Positions 1 through 9,236 are shown, counted from the stretch's first letter. The stretch: DNA of 64,000 bases from Microbacterium psychrotolerans (GCF_031085295.1 NZ_JAVFWO010000004.1:186001-250000), one strand, 5' to 3'. Notes: generated from the sequence alone by a model not told the origin. Made by a program: numbers and translations.

Positions 1-1086
1 GTCGTCGGCCTTCGACCCGATCGCGAAGACCTGCTTGCCGCCGTACGCCTCGGCGCCGTACGAGAAGATGTTCTGGTCCTGCAGGGGCGCCATCTCGAAG
101 CCCTTGCCGGCGGCCATGTTCTCTTCGGTGTTGTACGCCGACTGCCCGAGCCAGGGCCACCACGAGAACAGCACCTGGCCGTTCTGGAACTTCGAGAACA
201 GCGTGTCGTAGTTCTGCGTGGTCGACTCCGGGTCGACGAGACCGAGCTGGTTGGCGTCGAAGTAGAGCTTCAGGTTGCGGATGTACTCGCCGTCGGGGTC
301 GAGGATGCTCTGGTAGTCCGACCCGTCGGCCTTGGCCAGCACGAACCCGATCTCGTCGTAGCCGTAGAAGCACGCCGGCTGCTTGGCGGTGACCATCATG
401 TTGCCGTCCCAGTCCTTGAACAGCGAGAAGGCGTAGGTGGGCTGGCCGTTGTCGGCGGTGGGGTGGGCCGCCTGCATGTCGGCGAGCACCGGGAGCAGGT
501 CCTCGAGCGTGCCGATCTCGGGGTAGCCGAGCTCCTTGTAGTAGTCCCAGCGGACATACGGGCCGAAGGTCGGATTCAGGCCCTCCGACGGCTCGGTGGG
601 CTTGAGGGAGGAGACCGCGGACGGGAAGCCGTAGATGCCGTCCTTGCCGTCGTTGAGCTTCTCGACGGCCGCGTCGAACTCGGCGGCGTTGTCCATCGCC
701 GGGTAGTAGTTCGACGAGTCCTGCACCAGGCCGCCCTCGATGAGCTCGTCGAGCTTCTCACCCTTGTCGGTGATGATGAGGTCGCCCAGGTCACCGGCGG
801 CGACGCGCGTGTTGTACAAGGTGTCGCCACCGCCCGCGACGTTCGGGGCGATGATGTTCAACTTCATGTTGAACTTGTCCTTGACGATCTTGGCGAACCA
901 GCCCTGCTGGACGCCCATGTAGTTCGCGAGACCGTCGAACACGTCGATCGTGATCTCCTTGTCCCACTTCTCGGGGAACTGGTCGATCGCACCTTGATCG
1001 TCGCCGCCGCCCGCGCTGCACGAGGCCAGCGATCCCGCGGCGAGCAGCGCCACGAGCGCCAGGGACACCTTCTTTCGAAGCTTCAT
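1..1086 (-). CDS. Extracellular solute-binding lipoprotein of a sugar ABC transporter (C-terminus outside window)
   Basis: This is the binding protein of a CUT1 carbohydrate importer; it captures substrate outside the cell and delivers it to the two permeases encoded just upstream. The start is an ATG at 1086. The first 22 residues form a lipoprotein signal peptide with an LASC lipobox, followed by a Gly/Asp-rich linker. The mature part looks like the large YtcQ/LplA class of family-1 binding proteins: an early FDGLANYMG stretch, then several Trp/Tyr-rich segments. The reading frame stays open to base 1, so the gene is partial only because of the window edge. It is third in an operon with the genes at 2086-3087 and 1119-2075, after a 32-base gap. 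The substrate cannot be read from sequence; complex plant oligosaccharides are typical for this class. Confidence 0.9.
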   Translation of the reverse strand, partial: MKLRKKVSLALVALLAAGSLASCSAGGGDDQGAIDQFPEKWDKEITIDVFDGLANYMGVQQGWFAKIVKDKFNMKLNIIAPNVAGGGDTLYNTRVAAGDLGDLIITDKGEKLDELIEGGLVQDSSNYYPAMDNAAEFDAAVEKLNDGKDGIYGFPSAVSSLKPTEPSEGLNPTFGPYVRWDYYKELGYPEIGTLEDLLPVLADMQAAHPTADNGQPTYAFSLFKDWDGNMMVTAKQPACFYGYDEIGFVLAKADGSDYQSILDPDGEYIRNLKLYFDANQLGLVDPESTTQNYDTLFSKFQNGQVLFSWWPWLGQSAYNTEENMAAGKGFEMAPLQDQNIFSYGAEAYGGKQVFAIGSKADD

Positions 1087-1118
1087 TGCTTTCCTTTCTT
1101 GGTGGTGCGTGGCCGCCG

Positions 1119-2075
1119 TCAACCCTTGACGGCGCCCAGCATGATGCCCTTCACGAAGAAGCGCTGGAACAGGGGATAGATGAAGATGATGGGCAGCACG
1201 ACCAGCACCGAGACGGTCATGCGTATCGAGGTCGGCGTCTGCTGGGTCGCCACCCCGGCTATCTGGCCGAGATTGCCGCCGGCGTTCTGCGCGGCCTGCG
1301 CGAGACTCGACGCCTGGTTGATGAACATGTAGAGCAGGTACTGCAGCGTGTAAAGGCTCTGATCGGTGATGTAGATCAGCGTGTCCTGGAAGCTGTTCCA
1401 CTGCGTCACCGCGCTGAAGATCGCGATCGTCGCGAGGATCGGCGTCATGTTCGGCAGGTAGACCCGGAAGAAGACCTGCAGGATGTTGGCGCCGTCGACC
1501 TCGGCGGCCTCCTGCAGCTCTCGCGGCATCGACTCGACGTAGGTCTTGGCGAGGATCACGTTGAACGGCTGCACCACGAACGGCAGCACGTAGACCCAGA
1601 AGTTGTTGGTGAGGCCGAGCGTCTTCATGATGATGAACACCGGGATCAGGCCCGCGCTGAAGTACATCGTGATGATCAGGAAGCGGTACCAGAACTTGCG
1701 TCCCCACATGCGGGTCTGCGTGAACATGAACCCGAGGAACGCGGAGGCGAGCACCGTCAGCACGGTGCCGATCACGGTGCGGCCCACGCTGACCACGGTC
1801 GCCATGGGCAGGCCCGGCAGCTGGAACACCTGCGTGTAGTTGGACAGGTGGAACCCGACGGGCCACAGGCGCACGTCGCCGAGCGCTGAGACGTCGTTCG
1901 CGCTGACCGAGTTGATGATCAGGTAGTAGAAGGGGTACGCGCAGATGATCGCGAACAGCAGGAACAGCGCGTAGTTCGCGATGCGGAACAGCACATCGCC
2001 GACCGTCACCCGGTAGCGGGCGGAGGTGTCGCCGCGCTTGGCCGTAGTGAGCGTCTTCGTCATCGTCGTGGTCAT
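1119..2075 (-). CDS. Carbohydrate ABC transporter permease (YtcP/LplC type)
   Basis: Inner-membrane permease of a CUT1 sugar importer, 318 residues. About six hydrophobic segments are visible, the first at about residues 35-55 (YALFLLFAIICAYPFYYL). The ATPase-docking EAA loop reads ELQEAAEVDGANILQVFF, with the usual EAA...G pattern. The C-terminus ends QRFFVKGIMLGAVKG, typical of the MalG-like partner. It lies 10 bases after the partner permease at 2086-3087 and before the binding-protein gene, so the three form one transcription unit. No ATPase gene is present in this unit. Confidence 0.93.
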   Translation of the reverse strand: MTTTMTKTLTTAKRGDTSARYRVTVGDVLFRIANYALFLLFAIICAYPFYYLIINSVSANDVSALGDVRLWPVGFHLSNYTQVFQLPGLPMATVVSVGRTVIGTVLTVLASAFLGFMFTQTRMWGRKFWYRFLIITMYFSAGLIPVFIIMKTLGLTNNFWVYVLPFVVQPFNVILAKTYVESMPRELQEAAEVDGANILQVFFRVYLPNMTPILATIAIFSAVTQWNSFQDTLIYITDQSLYTLQYLLYMFINQASSLAQAAQNAGGNLGQIAGVATQQTPTSIRMTVSVLVVLPIIFIYPLFQRFFVKGIMLGAVKG

Positions 2076-2085
2076 GACCCGGCCC

Positions 2086-3087
2086 TCAGACGATCGATTC
2101 GCCGCGGACGCGCTTGGAGACCGCGTTGACGGTGAGCAGGAGGGCGACCGAGATGAGGCTCTTCAGCATGCCGATCGCGGTGGCCAGCGACAGGCTGTTG
2201 CCCGTCATGCCGATGTTGTAGACGTACAGGTCGAGCACCTGGATCCACTCCTTGTTGAACGCGTTCTGGAACACGTAGTACTGCTCCATGCCGTTGTTGA
2301 GGATGTTGGCGATCGACAGCAGCAGCAGCACGAGGTAGGTCGGCATGAGCTGCGGCACGGTGATGTAGCGCATCAGCTGGAAGCGCCCGGCGCCGTCGAT
2401 GCGTGCCGACTCGTAGAGCGACTGGTCGATGCCCGCGATCGAGGCGAGGTAGATGATCGCTCCCCAGCCGAGTCCCTTCCAGATGCTCCAGAGCGTCATG
2501 GTGATCCAGACGTTCTGGTCGCTGTCGAGGAACTTGATCGGCGCCGTGATCAGCCCCGCATCGTTGAGCACATCGTTGACCAGCCCCGAGCTGGAGAAGA
2601 GCGAGAAGGCGATCATGTACACGAGCACCCACGAGATGAAGTTCGGGAGCGCGGTGAGGGTCTGCACCGAGTTGCGGAACCACGGCGCCTTGACCTCGTT
2701 GAGGAGGATCGCGAAGAACAACGGCAGCACGGATGTCGCGATGCCCAGGAAGCTGATCGCCAGGGTGTTCATCAGCACCTGGCCGATCTGGGCCATCTGC
2801 GTCGGCGAGCTCACGAGCATCTGGAACCACTGCAGCCCGACGAACTCGCTGCCCTCGAGACCGAGGGCCGGCTTGTAGTCGTAGAGCGAGTAGATCCAGC
2901 CGTACAGCGGCAGGTACGAGAACAGGAACGCCAGGACCAGGAACGGGACGATGCAGAGGAACAGCGTGAACGACGTGCGGCTGCCTGCGGGACGCAGCCG
3001 GCGACCGCGGCGTCGCTTCGCCCCCTGATCGAGGTTGTGGACGGCGGCCTCCTGGAAGACCGTCTGCGCTTGAGCCTGCGTGGTCAT
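2086..3087 (-). CDS. Sugar ABC transporter permease (LplB/YteP type)
   Basis: First gene of the minus-strand transport operon, 333 residues. A basic, Arg-rich cytoplasmic N-terminus (KRRRGRRLRPAG) is followed by the first membrane helix at about residues 38-60. The EAA loop is YESARIDGAGRFQLMRYI. This is the MalF-like half of the permease dimer, matching the LplB/YteP families that pair with YtcQ-type binding proteins. The upstream region, shared with the divergent LacI gene, holds two tandem operator-like repeats, so local repression by that regulator is likely (inference). Confidence 0.93.
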   Translation of the reverse strand: MTTQAQAQTVFQEAAVHNLDQGAKRRRGRRLRPAGSRTSFTLFLCIVPFLVLAFLFSYLPLYGWIYSLYDYKPALGLEGSEFVGLQWFQMLVSSPTQMAQIGQVLMNTLAISFLGIATSVLPLFFAILLNEVKAPWFRNSVQTLTALPNFISWVLVYMIAFSLFSSSGLVNDVLNDAGLITAPIKFLDSDQNVWITMTLWSIWKGLGWGAIIYLASIAGIDQSLYESARIDGAGRFQLMRYITVPQLMPTYLVLLLLSIANILNNGMEQYYVFQNAFNKEWIQVLDLYVYNIGMTGNSLSLATAIGMLKSLISVALLLTVNAVSKRVRGESIV

Positions 3088-3211
3088 CGGACCGTGCCCG
3101 GGTGCGCGGCATCCGCCGAGACTGCCGCCGGGTGAGCATGACGCCGTTCCATGTCACTCCTTCGTGTACGTGGCTGCCGCTCCATCGAGGGCGGGTTTTC
3201 GGGATCGAGTG

Positions 3212-3242
3212 TCGAATCGCTTCGATTTCGAACCGCTTCGAT
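3212..3242. promoter_or_regulatory. Two tandem LacI-type operator repeats in the 3088-3419 divergent intergenic region
   Basis: The 332-base gap between the permease gene (start 3087) and the LacI gene (start 3420) holds two copies of TCGAAnCGCTTCGA, at 3212-3225 and 3228-3241. Each is an inverted repeat TCGAA/TTCGA with a 4-base centre, and the repeat period is 16 bases. This matches the usual nGAAnCGnTTCn shape of LacI-family operators. Apart from the LacI leader nothing else stands out: no ORF and no hairpin. The assignment to the adjacent LacI protein rests on position only. Confidence 0.65.
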
Positions 3243-3419
3243 TGAAGAGTAGGCGGGAGGGCCTGATTCGTCAAATGTCCTCGCGTAACGCGGAGGTAAC
3301 GATCGGGCGCGGTTGCGCACGGCGTCCATACGAGGGAAAACGCCTACCATGGTCGGACCGGGCGCGCGGGGGCGCCCGTTCCCGGTCGGGCGCCGGGAGA
3401 ACAGGACGGGACGAGCGAC

Positions 3420-4427
3420 ATGAAGCGAGTCGGCATCCGTGATGTCGCCGAACGCGCCGGCGTATCGATCAGCACCGTCTCGAACGCGCTCAACCGTCCG
3501 CACATGGTCAGCGAGCGTCTCGTCGACCGGGTCCGCTCGGCCGCCGACCAGCTCGGCTACGTGCCGCTGCAGGCGGCGCAGCAGCTGCGCGCGGGCCGGT
3601 CGGGCCTCCTCGGCATGACCGTGATCAACATCGCGAACCCGTTCTTCGCCGACATGGTCGCCGGCGCCGAGGACGCGGCATCCACCGCGGGGCTCCGCGT
3701 GCTCGTCGGCAACTCCAGCGACGACGTCGCCAAGGAACGCGATCACCTCGAGCTCTTCGAGCGCGTGCAGGTGGAGGGCGCCCTGGTCAGCCCGTTCGGG
3801 CCCCTCGAGCCCTGGCTGCAGCGGCTCCGCGGCCGCGGCATCCCCGTCGTCCTGGTCGATGCGGTGGACGACAGCGGCGAGCTGCCCTCGGTCTCGTTCG
3901 ACGACCTCGCCGGCGGCCGGCTCGCGGCCGAGCACCTGCTCGCGACCGGGCGCCGTCGCCTCGCCTTCGTGGGGGCGCGTGAAGAGGTGCGGCAGGTGCG
4001 CGAGCGCCTGGAGGGCGCACGCCTGGCCGTCGCCGCGCACGACGGCGCCTCCCTTGAGCCCATCTGGACGTCTCGCACCACGTCGGATCTCGGCCGCGCC
4101 TTCGGCGAGCAGCTCGCGGCCCGGTCCTCCGCCGAACGGCCCGAGGGGATCGTGACGTCGAACGACCACCTCGCCATCGGACTCGTCCACGGCCTGATCT
4201 CGCGCGGCGTGCGCGTGCCCGACGACGTCGCCGTCGTCGGCTACGACGATATCGAGTTCGCGGCGATCGCCGGCGTGCCGCTCACCTCGGTGCGCCAGCC
4301 TGCCCGCGAGATGGGCCGCACGGCCGCGGAGATCCTGCTGGCCCGGATCGCCGGCACCGCCGGTGCCGATCTCGGGAACGTGATCTATCAGCCGGAGCTC
4401 GTCGTCCGCGCCTCGACCGCGGGATAG
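3420..4427 (+). CDS. LacI-family transcriptional regulator
   Basis: Sugar-responsive repressor of 335 residues. The N-terminal helix-turn-helix (about residues 4-25) reads IRDVAERAGVSISTVSNALN, and the hinge/minor-groove segment follows (LQAAQQLRAGRSGLLGM, about 53-70). The rest is a periplasmic-binding-protein-like effector domain with the usual FADMVAGAEDAA and VAVVGYDDIEFA segments. It is transcribed divergently from the transport operon at 1-3087, with tandem operator-like repeats between them, so it most likely controls that operon and itself. Confidence 0.95.
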   Translation: MKRVGIRDVAERAGVSISTVSNALNRPHMVSERLVDRVRSAADQLGYVPLQAAQQLRAGRSGLLGMTVINIANPFFADMVAGAEDAASTAGLRVLVGNSSDDVAKERDHLELFERVQVEGALVSPFGPLEPWLQRLRGRGIPVVLVDAVDDSGELPSVSFDDLAGGRLAAEHLLATGRRRLAFVGAREEVRQVRERLEGARLAVAAHDGASLEPIWTSRTTSDLGRAFGEQLAARSSAERPEGIVTSNDHLAIGLVHGLISRGVRVPDDVAVVGYDDIEFAAIAGVPLTSVRQPAREMGRTAAEILLARIAGTAGADLGNVIYQPELVVRASTAG

Positions 4428-4586
4428 ATCCACGGCCTCAGCCGCCCGACCCGCGGGACAAGGCGCCCAGACCGCGGGCTGTCACGTCGGCAGTGAGCCG
4501 TCGCCGAGGCGGGCGGTCGTGCCGCTCGAACGTCATGGAACCCTCCGTCGTGCCGCGGCGGCGGCATCCGTCAGTACCATGACATC

Positions 4587-6374
4587 ATGACGCAGAAAGC
4601 GTTTACCGGCGCGGTGCGCATCATCACCATCGCCCAGAACCCCCGCCCAGGCCGCTCGGTGCTGGCGCTGCTCGCGCGCCGCCCCGCGCGCATGACCGCC
4701 GCCATCCTCGCGTTCGCGTGCAAGGAGATCCCGCTGTGGTTCCTGCCGGTCGTGACGGCGAAGATCATCGACCTCGTCGCGACCGGCGGCGATGTGTCGA
4801 CCGTGCTGGTGTGGTTCGCGATCGCGGCGGTGCTGCTCATCCAGAACTACCCGATGCACATCGTGTACACGCGCAACTTCATGACGGTCGTGCGCGACAC
4901 CGGCGCCGGCCTGCGCAACGCCCTCGCCGCGCGCCTGCAGAGCCTGTCGATCGGCTACCACACGCGGGTGAGCTCCTCGATCGTGCAGACGAAGGTGGTG
5001 CGCGACGTCGAGAACGTCGAGCTCATGCTGCAGCAGGTGACGCACCCGCTGCTGTCGTCGACGATGGTGCTGATCGGCGCGATCGTGATGACGGCGATCG
5101 CCGTGCCCCAGTTCCTGCCCGTGTACGCTCTCGCGGTGCCGATCGCCCTCGTGCTGCGCGCCACACTCAGCCGCCGCTCGCGCGCCCGCAACGAGGTGTT
5201 CCGTCGCGAGGTCGAGGGGTTCGCCGCACGCGTCGGCGAGATGGCCTCACTCATCCCGGTGACCCGCGCGCACGGCCTCGAGCGCACCGCCGTCTCGCGC
5301 GTCCAGGCCGGTGCCGACGGCGTCCGCCGCGCAGGGCTCGACCTCGACATGCTCAACGGCCACGTCGCGTCGATCTCGTGGGTCACGATGCAGCTGCTCG
5401 GACTCGGATGCCTCGTGCTCGCCGCGATCTTCGCGCTCACCGGCATCCTCCCGATCACTCCCGGCGAGGTCGTGCTGCTGTCGACGTACTTCACCCTGCT
5501 GACGCAGGGGCTGACGTCGCTGCTGATGCTCATCCCGGTGGGCGCCCGCGGCCTCGAGTCCATGCGCTCGATCTCGGAGGTCCTCCAGGAGCCCGACCTC
5601 GAGCAGAACGAGGGCAAGCGCGCGGTCGCCCAGGTCGGCGGCCACCTGGAGCTGCAACACGTGTCGCACCGCTACGACGGGGCGGAACGGGATGCCGTGC
5701 ACGACGTCTCGCTCGACATCCCGCCCGGCGAGACCGTCGCCTTCGTGGGGTCGTCGGGATCGGGCAAGTCGACGATGCTCAACCTCGTGCTGGGCTTCGT
5801 GCGCCCGACGTCGGGGCGCATCCTGCTCGACGGCGCCGACATGCAGAGCCTCGACCTGCGGACGGTGCGCCAGGCCGTCTCGGTCGTGCCGCAGGAGTCG
5901 GTGCTGTTCGAGGGGACCATCCGCGACAACATCGCGTACGGCCTCGACGACGTGTCGGAGGAGCGACTGCACCAGGCGCTGCGCGATGCGAACGCGGCAG
6001 AGTTCGTCGACCGGCTGCCCGAGGGCTGGAACACCGTCGTCGGCGAGCGGGGCGCCCGCCTGTCGGGCGGGCAGCGACAGCGTCTCGCGATCGCGCGGGC
6101 GCTCGTCCGCGACCCGCGGATCCTCCTCCTCGACGAGGCGACGTCGGCACTGGACCCCGAGTCGGAGGAACTCGTGAAGGACGCGCTCAACCGCCTCATG
6201 CGCGGGCGCACCACCCTCGTCGTCGCCCACCGCCTGTCGACGATCCGCCAGGCGGACCGGATCGTCGTCCTCGAGCACGGCGAGGTCGTCGAGGTCGGCG
6301 GGCACGACGCGCTGCTCGCCGCCGAGGGCCGCTACGCCCACCTCCACGCCACGCAGGCCGGACGGCCGCGCTGA
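4587..6374 (+). CDS. ABC transporter, fused membrane and ATP-binding domains (exporter type)
   Basis: A 595-residue half-transporter that should work as a homodimer. Residues about 1-330 form the six-helix exporter membrane domain. The nucleotide-binding domain carries Walker A GSSGSGKST at 388-396, signature LSGGQRQR from 492, Walker B ILLLDEATSALD with catalytic Glu517, and H-loop VAHRLST. Such proteins export lipids, peptides or drugs; the substrate is unknown. It stands alone between a LacI gene and an oxidoreductase gene and is not the ATPase of the sugar importers, because those need a separate MalK/MsmK-type subunit. No clear ribosome-binding site precedes the ATG at 4587. Confidence 0.93.
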   Translation: MTQKAFTGAVRIITIAQNPRPGRSVLALLARRPARMTAAILAFACKEIPLWFLPVVTAKIIDLVATGGDVSTVLVWFAIAAVLLIQNYPMHIVYTRNFMTVVRDTGAGLRNALAARLQSLSIGYHTRVSSSIVQTKVVRDVENVELMLQQVTHPLLSSTMVLIGAIVMTAIAVPQFLPVYALAVPIALVLRATLSRRSRARNEVFRREVEGFAARVGEMASLIPVTRAHGLERTAVSRVQAGADGVRRAGLDLDMLNGHVASISWVTMQLLGLGCLVLAAIFALTGILPITPGEVVLLSTYFTLLTQGLTSLLMLIPVGARGLESMRSISEVLQEPDLEQNEGKRAVAQVGGHLELQHVSHRYDGAERDAVHDVSLDIPPGETVAFVGSSGSGKSTMLNLVLGFVRPTSGRILLDGADMQSLDLRTVRQAVSVVPQESVLFEGTIRDNIAYGLDDVSEERLHQALRDANAAEFVDRLPEGWNTVVGERGARLSGGQRQRLAIARALVRDPRILLLDEATSALDPESEELVKDALNRLMRGRTTLVVAHRLSTIRQADRIVVLEHGEVVEVGGHDALLAAEGRYAHLHATQAGRPR

Positions 6375-6411
6375 CGGGAGCCTGCCGGCTCGTGGGGCGA
6401 CCGCCGCTGCG

Positions 6412-6425
6412 GGATAGCGCTTTCC
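6412..6425. promoter_or_regulatory. LacI-type operator upstream of the Gfo/Idh gene
   Basis: GGATAGCGCTTTCC is a near-perfect palindrome (one mismatch pair) around AGCGCT. It lies about 75 bases upstream of the GTG at 6502 and just after the end of the ABC exporter gene. It resembles the other operator-like sites before sugar genes in this window. Confidence 0.55.
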
Positions 6426-6501
6426 GTTCGCACCGCCTACCCTGGAGGAGCGGATGCCGCAGGCTGCGGCATCCGCCCTCGATCCACCCGAAGGAGCCAC
6501 C

Positions 6502-7596
6502 GTGACCGAGAACCTGCGCTGCGCCATCGTGGGCACCGGGGCGATCGCCCACTCGCACGCGCGGGCGATCGCCGCGTACCCGCGGGCCGAGCTGGTCGCC
6601 GTGACCGACCTCAGCCGCGCATCGGCCGAGACCTTCGCCGCCTCCTACGGCGGACCCGTCGTCTATGACGACCTCGAGACCCTCCTCGCCACCGAGCACC
6701 CCGATGTGGTCCACGTCTGCACTCCCCCGGGCGCGCACGCCGCGCAGACCATCGCCGCCTTCGCGGCCGGCGCGCACGTGGTCGTCGAGAAGCCCCCGGC
6801 ACCGTCGCTCGACGAGCTCCAGGAAATGACGGATGCCGCAGCCGCCGCCGACCGCCGGCTCGCGGTCGTCTTCCAGCAGCGCACCGGCACGGCGCCCGCG
6901 CACGTGAAGCGGCTGCTCGACTCCGGCGCGCTCGGGCGCCCGCTCGTCGCCCAATGCCAGACGCTGTGGTACCGCGACGCCGCCTACTTCGCGGTGCCGT
7001 GGCGCGGCAAGTGGGAGACCGAAGGCGGCGGTACGACCCTCGGCCACGCCATCCACCAGCTGGACCTGCTCGCGTTCCTGCTCGGCGACTGGACTCGCGT
7101 CGAAGGCCGACTGTGGCGCCTGGACCGCGAGACGCAGACCGAGGACGTGTCGACGGCGACCGTCGTGTTCGAGGGCGGCGTGGTCGCCCAGGTCGTCTCG
7201 AGCACGCTCTCACCGCGCGAGGTGAGCGCGATCCGCATCGACACCGAGAAGGCCACGATCACTGTCGACCACCTGTACGGTCACGGCCACGACGACTGGC
7301 GCATCACGCCCGCCGCTCACGTCGACGCCGATGAGTCGGCGACGTGGGAGATCACCGGCCCCGAGGAGCGCAGCGACCACATCTATCTGCTGCGCGACGT
7401 CTTCGATGCGCTGCGATCGGGGGCTCCGCTCCCGCCGACGGCCGATGCCCCCGCCCGGTCGATCGAGCTGGTCGCGGCGATCTACGCGTCGGCCGATGCC
7501 GACGGCGCGGTGGTGACGCCGGCCGACCTCGCCGCGCACCCGACGCACCGCAAGAGCTTCGCCAGCGCCGTGATCGACCTCCGCCCCGACCACTGA
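6502..7596 (+). CDS. Gfo/Idh/MocA-family NAD(P)-dependent oxidoreductase
   Basis: Sugar or cyclitol dehydrogenase of 364 residues. The Rossmann fold starts at once with AIVGTGAIAHSHARAI, and the conserved EKPP motif (family catalytic Lys) follows at about residue 95. A GGGTTLGHAIHQLDLL segment carries the family His. The GTG at 6502 is chosen because AAGGAG at 6491-6496 sits 5 bases before it; an in-frame ATG at 6454 lacks such a site and would lie nearer the operator. Members of this family oxidise one sugar hydroxyl, often to a 3-keto sugar; the substrate here is unknown. It precedes the GH42 transport operon but has its own operator. Confidence 0.9.
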   Translation: MTENLRCAIVGTGAIAHSHARAIAAYPRAELVAVTDLSRASAETFAASYGGPVVYDDLETLLATEHPDVVHVCTPPGAHAAQTIAAFAAGAHVVVEKPPAPSLDELQEMTDAAAAADRRLAVVFQQRTGTAPAHVKRLLDSGALGRPLVAQCQTLWYRDAAYFAVPWRGKWETEGGGTTLGHAIHQLDLLAFLLGDWTRVEGRLWRLDRETQTEDVSTATVVFEGGVVAQVVSSTLSPREVSAIRIDTEKATITVDHLYGHGHDDWRITPAAHVDADESATWEITGPEERSDHIYLLRDVFDALRSGAPLPPTADAPARSIELVAAIYASADADGAVVTPADLAAHPTHRKSFASAVIDLRPDH

Positions 7597-7714
7597 GCAG
7601 CTGAGGTCCACGGGCCGCCCGCCGCCCGAGCGGCCCGATGTCGGCGGTTTGGCATCCGACTCCGACCACGCGCGCGCTCGTTACTGAATCGTTCCAAAGT
7701 TTCTCGTGAACGTC

Positions 7715-7761
7715 TTGCGAAACGTTTTTAGAACAGGTACCGTAGCGGGCAAGCGCTTTCC
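7715..7761 (+). promoter_or_regulatory. Promoter with two overlapping LacI-type operators for the GH42 transport operon
   Basis: A -35-like TTGCGA (7715-7720) and a -10-like TACCGT (7738-7743) are separated by 17 bases. Operator-like sequence GCGAAACGTTTTTAG (from 7717) covers the spacer. A second, GGCAAGCGCTTTCC (7748-7761), lies where transcription should start. Both have the central CG and GAAA/TTTC arms of LacI operators. This arrangement would give tight repression of the operon that begins at 7863. The rest of 7597-7862 shows no ORF. Confidence 0.65.
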
Positions 7762-7862
7762 AGCACCGCACGTTCTGCACCCGGATGCGCCCACACCGCA
7801 CTCACAGACGACGAATGTCTCGCGCGGAGAAGCGAACGCAGACGTTCACAAGGAGGACAAGG

Positions 7863-9164
7863 ATGTTCAGCAAGAAGCGGGCACTCGCCGTAGCCGCGAT
7901 CGCGGCCGGCGCCGCCCTGGTGCTCGCCGGCTGTGCCGGCGGCAGCGATGAGGCCCCCGATGCCGCCCCGACCTTCGATCCCAACGAGGAGGTCAGCCTC
8001 GACCTCGCGTTCTGGGGCAACGACGTGCGCGCCGACCTCTACAACCAGGCGATCGACGCGTTCAACGAGGAATACCCCAACATCACGGTCAACGCCACGT
8101 TCCTGACCTTCCCCGAGTTCTGGGAGAAGCGGCAGACCGAGGCGGCCGGCGGCAACCTCCCCGACGTCATGCAGTTCGACTACTCCTACCTGCGTCAGTA
8201 CTCCGAGAACAACCTGCTGCTCGACCTCGATCCCTACCTCGGCAACATCATCGAGACCGACCCGCTCCCGGAGAACATCCTCGACATCGGCGTCGTCAAC
8301 GACACGACATACGGCATCACCACCTCCACCAACGCGTGGGGCCTCTTCACCAACCCGGTCCTCCTCGAGAAGGCGGGCGTCGCAGAGTTCGAAGGCGGCA
8401 GCTGGGACGACTACGCCGAGTGGATGGGCGAGGTCACCGACGGCGCCGGCGGCGAGTTCTGGGGCGGTGCCGACTTCACCGGCCGCATCCAGAACTTCGA
8501 GCTGCAGCTGCGCTCCGAGGGAGAGAACCTCTTCAACGAGGACGGCACGCCCGGCTTCGACGAGGAGCGCCTCACCGAGTTCTGGGAGTCCGGCCAGGAC
8601 GTCCGCGACGGCATCGGCATCCCGCAGCAGCGCGTCGAGGAGGTCGCCCCGAAGGGCGCCTTCGACAGCGCGCTGACGGCCAGCGAGCTCACGTGGGACA
8701 ACTTCGGCGCGGGCTACCTCGCCGGCCTCGGCGCGGGCTACACCGAGCTGGGCCTGATCGCTCCGCCCGTGACGGAGGAAGGCGCGAAGGACCTCTACCT
8801 CAAGCCCTCGATGCTCCACACGATCTCCGCCAGCACCGAGCACCCGGAGGCCGCGGCGACGCTCGTCAACTTCCTCGTGAACTCGCCCGAGTCGGGCGAG
8901 ATCTTCGGCACGAACCGTGGCCTGCCGGCATCGGAGACCGCCCTCGAGGCCGCCGAGCTCGACCCGCTGAGCCAGCAGGTCAAGGACTACGAGGCCTCGA
9001 TCGCCGACCGCCTCGGCGACGCCCCGCCGGTGCCGATCGTCGGCTACGGCACGCTGGAGGAGAAGTTCCGCCAGCTGGGCACCGAGCTCGCCTTCGGCAC
9101 GGTCACGGTCGATGACGCGGTCTCGCAGTTCTTCGCCGAGATGGACGTCGTCCTCAACCAGTGA
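7863..9164 (+). CDS. Sugar ABC transporter solute-binding lipoprotein (copy 1)
   Basis: First gene of the GH42 operon, 433 residues. The ATG at 7863 follows AGGAGG (7851-7856) at 6 bases; in-frame upstream ATGs would fuse a basic stretch to the signal peptide. The signal peptide ends in the lipobox LAGC with Cys24 as the lipid-attachment site. The mature domain is a family-1 binding protein (LAFWGNDVRADLYN, AFNEEYPNITV, FWEKRQTEAAGG). It is clearly paralogous to the protein at 14041-15324, the last gene of the same unit. Likely ligand: beta-galactosides, inferred from the linked GH42 enzyme. Confidence 0.93.
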   Translation: MFSKKRALAVAAIAAGAALVLAGCAGGSDEAPDAAPTFDPNEEVSLDLAFWGNDVRADLYNQAIDAFNEEYPNITVNATFLTFPEFWEKRQTEAAGGNLPDVMQFDYSYLRQYSENNLLLDLDPYLGNIIETDPLPENILDIGVVNDTTYGITTSTNAWGLFTNPVLLEKAGVAEFEGGSWDDYAEWMGEVTDGAGGEFWGGADFTGRIQNFELQLRSEGENLFNEDGTPGFDEERLTEFWESGQDVRDGIGIPQQRVEEVAPKGAFDSALTASELTWDNFGAGYLAGLGAGYTELGLIAPPVTEEGAKDLYLKPSMLHTISASTEHPEAAATLVNFLVNSPESGEIFGTNRGLPASETALEAAELDPLSQQVKDYEASIADRLGDAPPVPIVGYGTLEEKFRQLGTELAFGTVTVDDAVSQFFAEMDVVLNQ

Positions 9165-9169
9165 CAGCC

Positions 9170-9206
9170 TTCCGGGCCCGGGTGCACGAAGCGCCCGGGC
9201 CCGGAA
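9170..9206 (+). promoter_or_regulatory. Perfect 13-bp stem-loop between binding-protein and permease genes
   Basis: TTCCGGGCCCGGG (9170-9182) pairs perfectly with CCCGGGCCCGGAA (9194-9206) across an 11-base loop, starting 6 bases after the binding-protein stop. No T-run follows. Stem-loops here in sugar operons usually stabilise the upstream mRNA or partly terminate transcription, so that more binding protein than permease is made. That role is inferred. Confidence 0.7.
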
Positions 9207-9236
9207 CACCACTCCCAACCCGTATCGGAGAGTCTC

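Noticed and set aside
4428..4586. Possible small gene or RNA between the LacI gene and the ABC exporter
   Set aside because: No frame with a start site and no stable hairpin with a T-run was found.
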